The notes under the pieces are model-generated. The model searched no databases, was not told the DNA's origin, and saw only the letters and a program-made list of their open reading frames with translations. Shown one piece after another: positions 47,636 to 60,709 of a DNA stretch of 64,000 bases. Origin of the DNA: DYRB01 sp963845265 (GTDB lineage Bacteria > Pseudomonadota > Gammaproteobacteria > Chromatiales > Chromatiaceae); NCBI GenBank assembly GCA_963845265.1, contig CAWJRN010000009.1, positions 124,001-188,000 of the forward strand, given 5' to 3'. A program made the position numbers and the translations under genes. Position 1 is the first letter of the stretch; each line of letters starts with the position of its first letter.

Positions 47636-49922
47636 CGCCGAACTGCTCCCTTAAGCCTTCCTCGAAGAATCCGCCAGGCCAAGCCTTTACCAGTTCGCCA
47701 GCCTCGTTAAGTGGCATTGGTCTGACCAACGTGCGGTCCGCGTCCTGCTCAACGAGCAGGATCGAAACATCGGATGGCTTAAGTGCCAGCTCGCCCTGCT
47801 GCCTTCCATGATAGGTTTCGCGCATTCGCCGCATGATCCTGAGGACCAGGTGCTCACTGTGGGTCTCGATCAGGAACAGGACGTTCGCCTTGGCCTGGGT
47901 GATGAACAGGTCGGCCAGCACGACCTGAAAGGCCGGGTGGATGTTCGACTCGGGTTCTTCGATCATGACCACCCGTGACGCCTGACCGGACGGGTTGTGG
48001 AGGGCGGCGACGATCACGGGGATTACCTGCGAAATGCCGACACCAAGGTCTTGCGGTGTCATGGCAAGACCGCTGTCGATGTGCTCAAGCTCCAATTTGC
48101 TGTCTTCAGGCAAGCCTTCCAGTTTCTCTCTAAGCTCTTCCGATCCGGTTTGAACCTCCCCTGCGACTAAGCTGTTCCAGAACTCGCCGCCAACGTCTAG
48201 GCTCTTTCGACGCTGGGCGATGACCCGGTACTTGGTATTGAATTGCTCTGGGGAAGTCAACCATGCGCTGATGGAATCGCGGAGTTGATACTCGGAGCCG
48301 AGTGAGAGCAAGTCCCAAGCCCCGAGTCCGCTGGCCCAGCTCTGAGGTTCTGGACGCTTTTCGGTTCGGTAAGCACGCGACGGCAGGCGTCTGAACGGGC
48401 TGAGATACAGCGTTTGCTTCAATGTCTCAAGGAGCTCCCGCCCAGGACTGACGACAGCACTAGTCAATAGATCCATAAGGAATTCTTGCGCGAATACAGG
48501 AAACTCCCAAAATTGGCTACACTCTTCCCGTATCCATACGCGAGAGTCAAACTGAAACGGATTATCCCACTTCGGAAGCGCCGAATCTCTGCCCCGGAGA
48601 GGTATAGACATATCCGGTTGGATATAATCTTCTTCAACCAGTGCGGCGAAAAACTCGAACATCCAGCTATCAAGATCGTAGTCTTGCCAATCAGACAGGT
48701 GGTCCATGAGGAATCGCCAATCGTTCCAGCAACGTGCCTGCTTTCTGGCAGTTTGGTCGTTCGAAGCAGCTCGCTCCTTGCGATCCGCCGAGGGGTCATC
48801 GGCTCGCCCGTCCTCGTCAGCAGTGTCTCTCAGCGACACCTGCGTTGCGCCGTTAGAAGTGTCGTCGTTGTTGGGCGACTGAGGCCAGGCATATTCTCCG
48901 CCGTCTTTATTGACAGCGGCAGCTTGGTTTCCCCCACCTTCTTGAGACTCCTCAGCGTTCCGAGACAAGTTAATAATGATATCTATGGGTTCAGGCGGTC
49001 GGGCGGGCGTATTCGCGATTTCCACACATCGCTTTGCCGATTCCGCCAAACTCTGTCTCTCGACGTAATTGGGATTATGCTCTCCGGTCGCGTCGTCAAC
49101 ACTGCTGTTGCCCCATGCGTCGTCGCCAGCGACAATCTGAGAGACGATCTCGTCGAAGACGTGTCGCGCCAAGCGGTTATCTGATTCCCCAACCTCCTCA
49201 CCGGCCATGTCGACGTGTGCGCCTCTCTTGATTCCAAGACCGGGCATGTCATTTTCCGCGATCCTTTTCCGGAACCACTTCCGCGCCTCTTTCGCAAGCT
49301 CCCACTCGAAGTCCGTCGAATCGCCCTTGGTGTAGCAGGTGCCGAAGGGATAAATGCCGAAGTTGAAGTACGACAGCGAAGCCTCGCCCGTTGCGGCGTC
49401 GTAGGCAATCCGGGCGTACTCATCACCACACGTTCCAACGGAATAGCCCTGCACGACGGGGCATTCGGCCACCGAACTCCAAGCGATCTCGATCTGGACC
49501 CAAACATCGACCAGTCGCTTCCGTAAGCGTCCGCCGGACTGAACATCGAGTTTCTTCGGTGCTTTCTTGAGGAAATCGTCCACGCGGTAGTCGAGTTGAC
49601 TCTCTCGCATCCAATCGGTTTCGCGCCGTGGTGATGCCTCCCGAAGGTCCAACTCGAAGCGCATGCGGATCACGCGCGAAAGCTCATGTCCATAGACAAG
49701 GTTCTTAAAGCCGCCCAGGTCCACGACATCGCCACCCAGGACGGTCCGCCCCACATCGCAGTTGTTCCGCTCCAACACCTCCCGCGCATACATCAACGCC
49801 TGAACGATGGTGCTCTTGCCGGCGTTGTTGGGTCCGAACAGCAGGGTCAGCGGCGCGAACTCGATCCGCACCGGCTCGCGGATGCCTTTGAAGTTTTCGA
49901 GAGTGAGGGCCTTGAGGATCAT
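47628..49922 (-). CDS. AAA15/DUF3696 ATPase, first gene of the cluster
   Basis: 764 residues from the ATG at 49922 (MILKALTLENFKGIREPVRI), chosen for its AAGGA ribosome site; a GTG at 49955 is possible. Walker A is FGPNNAGKST (residues 29-38). A long, less conserved middle includes a hydrophilic low-complexity stretch. The C-terminal part has 'LGVGISQVIPVIVAAL', Walker B 'VVMIEEPESNIHPAF', the switch 'FLIETHSEHLVLRIMRRM' and a DUF3696-type end 'AWPGGFFEEGL'. This is the SMC/OLD-like overcoming-lysogeny ATPase class used as sensor or effector in many defence systems. It has low GC relative to its flanks. A sigma-54 promoter lies about 85 bp upstream. Confidence 0.9.
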   Translation of the reverse strand: MILKALTLENFKGIREPVRIEFAPLTLLFGPNNAGKSTIVQALMYAREVLERNNCDVGRTVLGGDVVDLGGFKNLVYGHELSRVIRMRFELDLREASPRRETDWMRESQLDYRVDDFLKKAPKKLDVQSGGRLRKRLVDVWVQIEIAWSSVAECPVVQGYSVGTCGDEYARIAYDAATGEASLSYFNFGIYPFGTCYTKGDSTDFEWELAKEARKWFRKRIAENDMPGLGIKRGAHVDMAGEEVGESDNRLARHVFDEIVSQIVAGDDAWGNSSVDDATGEHNPNYVERQSLAESAKRCVEIANTPARPPEPIDIIINLSRNAEESQEGGGNQAAAVNKDGGEYAWPQSPNNDDTSNGATQVSLRDTADEDGRADDPSADRKERAASNDQTARKQARCWNDWRFLMDHLSDWQDYDLDSWMFEFFAALVEEDYIQPDMSIPLRGRDSALPKWDNPFQFDSRVWIREECSQFWEFPVFAQEFLMDLLTSAVVSPGRELLETLKQTLYLSPFRRLPSRAYRTEKRPEPQSWASGLGAWDLLSLGSEYQLRDSISAWLTSPEQFNTKYRVIAQRRKSLDVGGEFWNSLVAGEVQTGSEELREKLEGLPEDSKLELEHIDSGLAMTPQDLGVGISQVIPVIVAALHNPSGQASRVVMIEEPESNIHPAFQVVLADLFITQAKANVLFLIETHSEHLVLRIMRRMRETYHGRQQGELALKPSDVSILLVEQDADRTLVRPMPLNEAGELVKAWPGGFFEEGLREQFGDD

Positions 49923-50006
49923 CTGGTTGTCCTTGGTCGCGTACTTGTTTGGCACTTGGGCTTCGCGTTTCTGGTGGATCGCCGCCGCCGCTGTTAGGTA
50001 GGGATA

Positions 50007-50022
50007 AGCAGAAACCGTGCCA
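50007..50022 (-). promoter_or_regulatory. Sigma-54 promoter facing the ATPase operon
   Basis: Minus strand TGGCACG, 4 nt (GTTT), CTGCT: the invariant GG-N10-GC is exact, and only the first base of the -12 element differs from TGGCACG-N4-TTGCW. It starts at the base after the regulator stop codon. The predicted start near 49996 gives a leader of about 75 nt to the ATPase ATG. The product of the adjacent gene is a sigma-54 activator. Confidence 0.8.
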
Positions 50023-51541
<1,519 letters not shown>

Positions 51542-51678
51542 GGCCAGCAAGCATAAGCATTGGTGAACATGGGGTCACGCACGAACCTGAGAATCGATAG
51601 AGTTGTGCGTATGGACCTGAATTGACGCGTCTTACCGGCCGGAAAAACACACCGGCCACCGATTGTTGTCGCGCACGG

Positions 51679-53403
51679 TCACATGGTCTGTTGCAGGAGC
51701 GGCAGCAGCGCGTCGAGTGGTCGGGTGTTGAGCACGTCCCGGGCCTCGAGCCAGCCGCGGCGGGCCTGGGCGATGCCGTGGCCCAGGTTGTCGAGGTCCT
51801 GGGTGCCGTGGGCGTCCGAATCGATGGCGACCAGCACACCCTCCTCGCGGGCCTCCTGGCAGTGGATGTCGGTGAGGTCCAGACGCTGCGGGTTGGCGTT
51901 GAGCTCCAGGTAGCAGCCGCGGTCACGGGCATGGCGGATGACGCGGGTCATGTCCAGCTCGTAGGGCTCGCGCTCGCCGATGAGCCGGCCGGTGGGGTGC
52001 GCCAGGATGCTGAAGTGCGGGTGGTCCATGGCGCGGAGGATCCGCCTGGTCTGCTTGGCCCGGGCGAGATCGAATCGGCTGTGCACCGCGCCGATGACCA
52101 GGTCCAGCCGGCCCAGGACCGCGTCCGGCAGGTCGAGACCGCCGTCCTCCAGGATGTCCACCTCGATCCCCTTGAGTACGCGGAAGTCCTTCAGGTCAGC
52201 GTTGATGTGGTCGATCTCGTCCATTTGCCGGAGCAGCCGCCGGCTGTCCAGGCCGTGGACCATGGCCAGCCGTTTCGAGTGGTCGGTGATGGCGAGATAG
52301 GTGAGGCCCGCGGCGCGGGCGGCCAGGGCCATCTGAAGGATATCGGCATGGCCGTCGCTGGCCTTGGTGTGGCAATGCAGGTCGCCGCGGAGATCCTCGC
52401 GCCTGACCAGATCGGGCAGCAGCCCGTTCCTGGCGGCCTCGATCTCGCCGCGGTCCTCGCGCAGCTCGGGCGGGATGAATGGCAGGCCGACGGCGGCGAA
52501 GACCGATTCCTCCGTCTCGCCGGCGACCCGGTTGGCACCCTTGAAGACACCGTACTCGTTGATCTTGAGCCCGCGGGCGCGGGCCAGTGTGCGGATGGCG
52601 ATGCTGTGGGCCTTGGCACCGGTGAAATAGTGAAGCGCCGCACCCAGGCAGGCCGACTCCACCACCCGCAGGTCCACCTGGAGCCCGCAGGTCAGCACGA
52701 CCGTGGCGCGGGTGTCGCCCCGGGCGCGCACCTCGGCCACCTCATCGTAACCAGCGAATCGGTCCATCACGGCTCGGGGGTCCCGGGCGGTGACCAGGAT
52801 GTCCAGGTCCCCCACCGTCTCGCGGCAGCGCCTGTAGCTCCCGGCCGGGATCACCCGGTCGACCCCGTCGCCTCCTTCGAGCCATTGCACCAGCGGTCCG
52901 GCATAGCGTGCCGCGGTGGCGAGCCCGAGTCTGTGTTCGGTGACCAGGTCGCTCTCCAGTGCCGCGATGATCCTGGACTCGGTCTTGGGGCCGAAGCCGT
53001 GAAGCTCGCGCAGTCGCCCCTCCTTGGCCGCTTGGTAGAGCTGCGCCGGGGTGTGGATGTCCAGGTCGTAATGCAGCGCATGGACCCGCTTGGGGCCGAG
53101 CCCGGGCAGGCGCAGTAGCTCGGTGAGGTCCGGCGGCAGCTCACGTTCCAGCCGCTTTAGTGCCTGGCAGGTCCCGGTATGGCAGATCTCGTCGATCTTG
53201 GCCGCCAACGCCTGGCCGATGCCGGGCAGGGCGGTGAGGTCGACACCCGCATCCACCATGGCCGCCACCTCCCGGCTCAGCCCTCGCAGCTCCCTGGCGG
53301 CATTGCGGTAGGCGCGGATGCGGAATGCGTTCTCGCCGCGGATATCGAGCAGATCGGCGATCTCGTCGAAGACCTGGGCGACTTGCTCGTTGTGGATGGG
53401 CAT
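51679..53403 (-). CDS. polX: Family X DNA polymerase with PHP domain
   Basis: 574 residues. Helix-hairpin-helix motifs start the protein ('LPGIGQALAAKIDEICHTG', 'LPGLGPKRVHALHYDLDI'). The palm has the acidic pair in 'GSYRRCRETVGDLDILVTAR' and a third acid in 'LQVDLRVVE'. The PHP phosphoesterase domain follows ('DLHCHTKASDGHADILQMAL', 'ITDHSKR', 'GAVHSRFD', 'IDSDAHG'). PolX enzymes do gap filling with 3'-5' exonuclease activity in base-excision repair. All metal ligands look intact. It is upstream of and co-directional with the frameshifted regulator. Confidence 0.96.
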   Translation of the reverse strand: MPIHNEQVAQVFDEIADLLDIRGENAFRIRAYRNAARELRGLSREVAAMVDAGVDLTALPGIGQALAAKIDEICHTGTCQALKRLERELPPDLTELLRLPGLGPKRVHALHYDLDIHTPAQLYQAAKEGRLRELHGFGPKTESRIIAALESDLVTEHRLGLATAARYAGPLVQWLEGGDGVDRVIPAGSYRRCRETVGDLDILVTARDPRAVMDRFAGYDEVAEVRARGDTRATVVLTCGLQVDLRVVESACLGAALHYFTGAKAHSIAIRTLARARGLKINEYGVFKGANRVAGETEESVFAAVGLPFIPPELREDRGEIEAARNGLLPDLVRREDLRGDLHCHTKASDGHADILQMALAARAAGLTYLAITDHSKRLAMVHGLDSRRLLRQMDEIDHINADLKDFRVLKGIEVDILEDGGLDLPDAVLGRLDLVIGAVHSRFDLARAKQTRRILRAMDHPHFSILAHPTGRLIGEREPYELDMTRVIRHARDRGCYLELNANPQRLDLTDIHCQEAREEGVLVAIDSDAHGTQDLDNLGHGIAQARRGWLEARDVLNTRPLDALLPLLQQTM

Positions 53404-53547
53404 GGGTGAGCGGCGAGTGGCGAGTGGGATGTGTCAAGCCTAGCAGCCTGTCGGGCTTAGGTGGATCGAAGCAAGGGAGTGGGAGGGCGAGGCCATTTTG
53501 TTCGGTATCATTGTGGTTCTTTCCTGACTGACCATCAGCGTATTAGC

Positions 53548-54462
53548 ATGAGCCCAGACGAGATCTTCGAAGCACTTGGCACCGCCGGCCCCGGCCGTTT
53601 CCCCCGCGAGGCCCTGATCGAGGCCGTTGACCAGCGCGAGGCGGTGACGCCGATGCTGCTCGACGAGCTGCGCCGACAGGTCGACGCAGCCTTCGTGCCG
53701 GCCATGGAGATTCAGGGCTATTGGCGGCACCTCTTCGCGATCCACCTGCTGGCCTATTTCCGTGAGCCTGCGGCCTACCCGCTGTTCGTGGCGATGGGTA
53801 CCTTGCCCGGCGAGACCCTGTTCGACGTCATCGGCGACACGGTGACCGAGGGTTACAAGGGCCACTTGGCCGCGGTATGCCATGGGGACACGAGCGGCAT
53901 CGAGCGCCTGATCGAAGACCCCGGGCTCAACGAGTATGTCCGGACCGCGGCCATCGGTGCGTTGGAGATCCTGTTTGCCATCGGCGAGTTGGATCGGGGC
54001 GCGCTGGAGGATTACCTGGGCAGCCTTGCGCGGCGCTGGCTGGCCGAGGCGGAGGCCGGGGAGGAGCCGACTGATGAGTCCGCCTGGGTCTGGGCCACCC
54101 TGGTATCGCTCGCGACCCGGATCGACGCCCAGGGGCTGGTCCCCGAGATCCGCCGAGCCTTCGAGCTCGGCCTGGTGGACACCATGTTCAACGGGACCAC
54201 GCAGCGGTTCGAGCTTGTCATGGCGGAGCAGAGGGACCACCCGGCGCCCTACAAACCCTCACCCGGAATATTGCTGCCTCAACACCCGGTGGACGAACTG
54301 GAGCACTGGGCCTGCTTTCGGCCCGAAGAGCCGAAGGTTCGGCGCAACCCCGTCCCGCTGCCGGTCCGCCAGGTGCCGGCTCGATCCGCCGCGAAGGTGG
54401 GCCGCAACGCCCCTTGCCCCTGCGGCAGCGGGAAGAAGTACAAGAAATGCTGCGGGGCCTGA
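53548..54462 (+). CDS. DUF1186 protein with C-terminal SEC-C zinc motif
   Basis: 304 residues from the ATG at 53548 (MSPDEIFEALGTAG); the frame extends further but without a good start. The DUF1186 region is helical ('WRHLFAIHLLAYFREPAAYP', 'LIEDPGLNEYVRTAAIGALE'). The end carries the SEC-C zinc-binding motif NAPCPCGSGKKYKKCCG, also found at the tail of SecA. SEC-C mediates contacts with ribosomes or partner proteins; the specific role of this family is unknown. It diverges from polX with 144 bp between. Confidence 0.88.
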   Translation: MSPDEIFEALGTAGPGRFPREALIEAVDQREAVTPMLLDELRRQVDAAFVPAMEIQGYWRHLFAIHLLAYFREPAAYPLFVAMGTLPGETLFDVIGDTVTEGYKGHLAAVCHGDTSGIERLIEDPGLNEYVRTAAIGALEILFAIGELDRGALEDYLGSLARRWLAEAEAGEEPTDESAWVWATLVSLATRIDAQGLVPEIRRAFELGLVDTMFNGTTQRFELVMAEQRDHPAPYKPSPGILLPQHPVDELEHWACFRPEEPKVRRNPVPLPVRQVPARSAAKVGRNAPCPCGSGKKYKKCCGA

Positions 54463-54576
54463 GCAGCGCCGAGAGCAGCGGGTAGCGCGCTCCCCCGCCT
54501 TGGTTTGGGCCCCGGCCCTGCCTTATCATCGGGCGCTAGATCTAGCACAGCCGCGCCGACATGAGCCCGACATCCA

Positions 54577-54679
54577 GGGTGGATGAGACGCGCGGCTCGG
54601 CGCCACAGGTTTGGCGAGAGGTCTGTCCGCGACACATCCACCGGCGTGCCTTCGGCGGATGCGCTTCGCTTATCCACCC
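54577..54679 (+). repeat. Inverted-repeat intergenic element
   Basis: Arms GGGTGGATGAG (54577-54587) and CTTATCCACCC (54669-54679) are complementary with one mismatch and enclose about 80 bp, including GCGGATGCGCTTCGCTTATC. This is the style of a dispersed repeat common in GC-rich gammaproteobacteria. It lies between the DUF1186 gene and the lipoprotein start. Only one clear copy is seen here. Confidence 0.55.
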
Positions 54680-54731
54680 TACCGTCGTTGGTCGGGTTTG
54701 TACGCATCCATACAAGTCCACCAGAGCGCTT

Positions 54732-55178
54732 ATGAACATCCTTGACCGCAGTCACATCGCCCCCGTTGCCCGCGCCCTCGCGGCCTTTGGTCTCCTCCTA
54801 GCTGTTACCGGCTGTGCCTCGTACCGCGAGGACCGCAGGGAAGATGCCCTGGAGGCCGCCACCACCGCCTATGGAGCGGCCCTGCGCTGGGGCTATTACG
54901 AGACCGCCGTCGGCTATCTCCACCCAGAGAAGCGCAAGATCGCCGAGGTCCCCAAGGATCTGCCCAATATCCGCCTGACCGGATACGAGGTGGTCCAACC
55001 ACCCATCCCGCTCGGCGATGAAGCGCATGGTGTGAGCGATCAGGTGCAAGTGGTGCGCATCGACTACCTGCACGACGACACTCAATCTGTGAATACCCTG
55101 ATGGATCGGCAGGTTTGGCGCTACGAGCCAGAGGCCAAGACGTGGTGGCTGTACTCTGGTCTGCCCGCCTTCAAGTAG
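54732..55178 (+). CDS. Putative lipoprotein
   Basis: 148 residues from the ATG at 54732. The signal ends in a lipobox (LLLAVTGC, Cys at about residue 28). The mature protein has 'AYGAALRWGYYETAVGYLHP' and a beta-rich part 'LTGYEVVQPPIP', 'VVRIDYLHDDTQSVNTLMDR', 'WRYEPEAKTWWLYSGLPAF'. It is a small outer-membrane or periplasmic lipoprotein of unknown function, with counterparts in related bacteria by recollection. The globin gene follows after 65 bp on the same strand. Confidence 0.8.
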   Translation: MNILDRSHIAPVARALAAFGLLLAVTGCASYREDRREDALEAATTAYGAALRWGYYETAVGYLHPEKRKIAEVPKDLPNIRLTGYEVVQPPIPLGDEAHGVSDQVQVVRIDYLHDDTQSVNTLMDRQVWRYEPEAKTWWLYSGLPAFK

Positions 55179-55243
55179 TTGCGATCCGACCCGGTTCTCC
55201 AGGGTGCTATGCTCTGCGCTGGAGCAACGCGTGGAGAGCCCCG

Positions 55244-55675
55244 GTGACCCCAGAAGATATCGCCTGCGTCAAGTCGACCTGGATGAAGCTGATTCCCATG
55301 GCCGAGGAGGTGGCGACCCTGTTCTACGGTCGCCTGTTCGAGTGTTACCCGGAGCTCAGGCCCTTGTTCAAGGGCGATATGGAGGAGCAAGGTCGGCGGA
55401 TCATGGGCATGATCCACAGCGCCATCATTCGACTGGATGACTTGGAGCCCCTGTTGCCAGCGTTGCGGGCCTCCGGGGCCCGTCATGCCGGTTACGGCGT
55501 GGGCCCGGCGGACTACGAAAAGATGTCCGAGGCCCTTTATTGGACCTTGGAGCAGGTCTTGGCTGAGGACTTCACCCCAGAGGTCCGCTCGGCCTGGGCC
55601 GCCGTGTACGACGAGGTCGCTGCGATCATGTTGGCGGGCAGTCGTCCACCTGAAGGGAGTCGGGGCCTGGGGTAA
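55244..55675 (+). CDS. Single-domain globin
   Basis: 143 residues, GTG start with GGAGAG 7 nt upstream (VTPEDIACVKSTWMKLIPMA). Globin features are 'FYGRLFECYPELRPLFKGDM' (B-C-D helices), 'QGRRIMGMIHSAIIRLDDL', the proximal histidine in 'SGARHAGYGVGPADYEKM' and the G-H helices 'EALYWTLEQVLAEDFTPEVR'. It belongs to the flavohaemoglobin/neuroglobin-like group without a reductase domain. Roles include NO or O2 handling; none is shown here. It is the intact counterpart to the globin remnant near 63200. Confidence 0.9.
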   Translation: MTPEDIACVKSTWMKLIPMAEEVATLFYGRLFECYPELRPLFKGDMEEQGRRIMGMIHSAIIRLDDLEPLLPALRASGARHAGYGVGPADYEKMSEALYWTLEQVLAEDFTPEVRSAWAAVYDEVAAIMLAGSRPPEGSRGLG

Positions 55676-55770
55676 TGCCGCTGCGAACACTTGGCCGATT
55701 CAAGCGCGATACCAGCTGCTCAAAGCCACCGTATCAGGCGCGTCGCGCGGCGCCCGAGGCGCATCGGTTG

Positions 55771-56172
55771 TCAGGCTTCTAGGGCGCGCAGCAGTGCCGC
55801 CTCCACCCGGTCCTGGTCCACGGGGAAGGGGATGGTCTCGAATAGCGGGAAGCGGGCCTGCAGCCCCGCCAACTTCTCCTGGTACTCCGGCTGGTAGAAG
55901 CAGATCACCTTCACCTCGGGGTGGCGCTGGAGCCGCGCCATGAGGGTCTCCAGGTTGCTGCTGCGGTCGCGGAAGTCCGATTGGAAGTTGTACTCGGCGA
56001 CGACCACATCCGGGATCCTGCCCTTGAGGTAGGCCTGGGCCTTGCGCTGCGAGGGGACCACCTCCGCGTCGAAGCCCAGGCGCCGATACAGGCCGGTCAG
56101 GTTTGGGTAGCCACCGAGTTCGACGATGGCCAGGAGTCGCGGCCGGTCATCCGTCGGGTTCGGCGCGGCCAT
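55771..56172 (-). CDS. Receiver-like protein without phosphate-acceptor Asp
   Basis: 133 residues from the ATG at 56172. The alternating beta-alpha pattern resembles a CheY-type receiver ('RPRLLAIVELGGYPNLTGLY', 'IPDVVVAEYNF', 'VKVICFYQPEYQEKLAGL', 'LFETIPFPVDQDRVEAALL'). The position of the phosphorylated aspartate reads as Glu-Tyr (VAEYNF), so normal phosphorylation is unlikely. It starts 1 nt after the oxygenase stop, so the two are co-translated. No DNA-binding or output domain is present. Function is unknown. Confidence 0.7.
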   Translation of the reverse strand: MAAPNPTDDRPRLLAIVELGGYPNLTGLYRRLGFDAEVVPSQRKAQAYLKGRIPDVVVAEYNFQSDFRDRSSNLETLMARLQRHPEVKVICFYQPEYQEKLAGLQARFPLFETIPFPVDQDRVEAALLRALEA

Positions 56173-56173
56173 T

Positions 56174-56788
56174 TCAGGCGAACACCACCCAAGTGGTGGC
56201 GATGTACTTGACCCCGGCCTCCAGGCGAGCAGCCCGGTGTTCATGGGTCCAGAAGGGCGGGAACAGGACCAACTTGCCGCGCTCCGGGGTCACACTCAGC
56301 CCCTGGTAGAGGAATTGAGTCTCTCCCCCGGGTCCGTCCACATCATTGAGGTACCACAGGGCGACCAGTTGGCGCTGACTGAACTCGTGGCTGCCCCCGT
56401 CGATATGCCAGTGATAAAACTCCCCGGGCAGGTAGCGTTGCACCTGGTAACCCATGTCCTTGAAGGGCCCCTTGAAGTAGGCGAAGGTCTCGCGAAACTC
56501 CCGCAGTGCCGCGGCTAGTGAGCGGAAGAACATCTCGTCCACGTCCTTCCAGTCCGGCTTGTTGCTCACCACCAGGTCCATGGTCTGCTTGATATGGCTG
56601 TCCTGGGTCTGGGTCTGGCCGATGCGCCCCTCATATTGCTGTTCCGGGTGGGCCTCGAAGCGTTCGATCACCCCATCGCAAAAGGCCGGCGGCAGGGCAT
56701 GGGGGCGCGCGAAGATAAAGCTCCCAGGGGCTACCTCACGCAGGCTGGGTAGGGGCGTGACGGTGCGATCGAAGGGGGTGGGGCTCAT
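56174..56788 (-). CDS. 2-oxoglutarate/Fe(II) oxygenase
   Basis: 204 residues, start at 56788. The iron site is visible as HxD in 'FYHWHIDGGSHEF' and the distal His in 'PFWTHEHRAARLEAGVKYIA', with the Arg that holds oxoglutarate nearby. It resembles prolyl-4-hydroxylase-type (P4Hc) enzymes ('LVALWYLNDVDGPGGETQFL', 'GKLVLFPPFW'). Substrate is unknown. It is upstream in a two-gene unit with the receiver-like protein. Confidence 0.9.
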   Translation of the reverse strand: MSPTPFDRTVTPLPSLREVAPGSFIFARPHALPPAFCDGVIERFEAHPEQQYEGRIGQTQTQDSHIKQTMDLVVSNKPDWKDVDEMFFRSLAAALREFRETFAYFKGPFKDMGYQVQRYLPGEFYHWHIDGGSHEFSQRQLVALWYLNDVDGPGGETQFLYQGLSVTPERGKLVLFPPFWTHEHRAARLEAGVKYIATTWVVFA

Positions 56789-57139
56789 GTTGGAGGTCCT
56801 ACGAATGGGGTTGGGCCATTGTCCCGACCATAGCGGGCGGAGGTCAAATGGCGGCGCGCGCACGAACACGCGACCGACGCGGAACCGGATGAGCGCGAGG
56901 CCCCCATGAGTGTCATCTGGGATAGCGTGCTGATGGTGACTCCAGATGGGCGCTCGGACGCAGGGCATGGGTTGCCCACTTTAGGATCGAGGTGCGTTTG
57001 AGGTCGGACAGCGGGTCGAGCCCCACACGTCAGGGGTGGCCCTCCTCATCCAACTCGACCGCGCCCATGAACGGCATCCTGTTCGGCGATCCACGCCCTG
57101 CCTTACCGGCATTTCTGCGTGGACCGACGTAGGCGATGG
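56789..57139. other. Intergenic region without a recognisable gene
   Basis: 351 bp between the oxygenase start and the pyruvate carboxylase stop. Short open frames exist on both strands but show no family pattern or ribosome site. I see no clear repeat, terminator or promoter. Confidence 0.5.
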
Positions 57140-60595
<3,456 letters not shown>

Positions 60596-60709
60596 GTCTT
60601 GTTATGCTCCCCCGGTAGTTGCTGCGGCGCAGCATAGGCCCGGGAACTATATCAGTGCGGGTTGGGAATTCAAGATGGGGACCAGGGCATTAAATCAATG
60701 CTATGCATC

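Noticed and set aside
49939..49968. Plus-strand TGGCAC with CTTCG 5 nt later, resembling a sigma-54 promoter
   Set aside because: The -12 element lacks the GC pair and it points into the regulator gene; the minus-strand site at 50007-50022 is far better.
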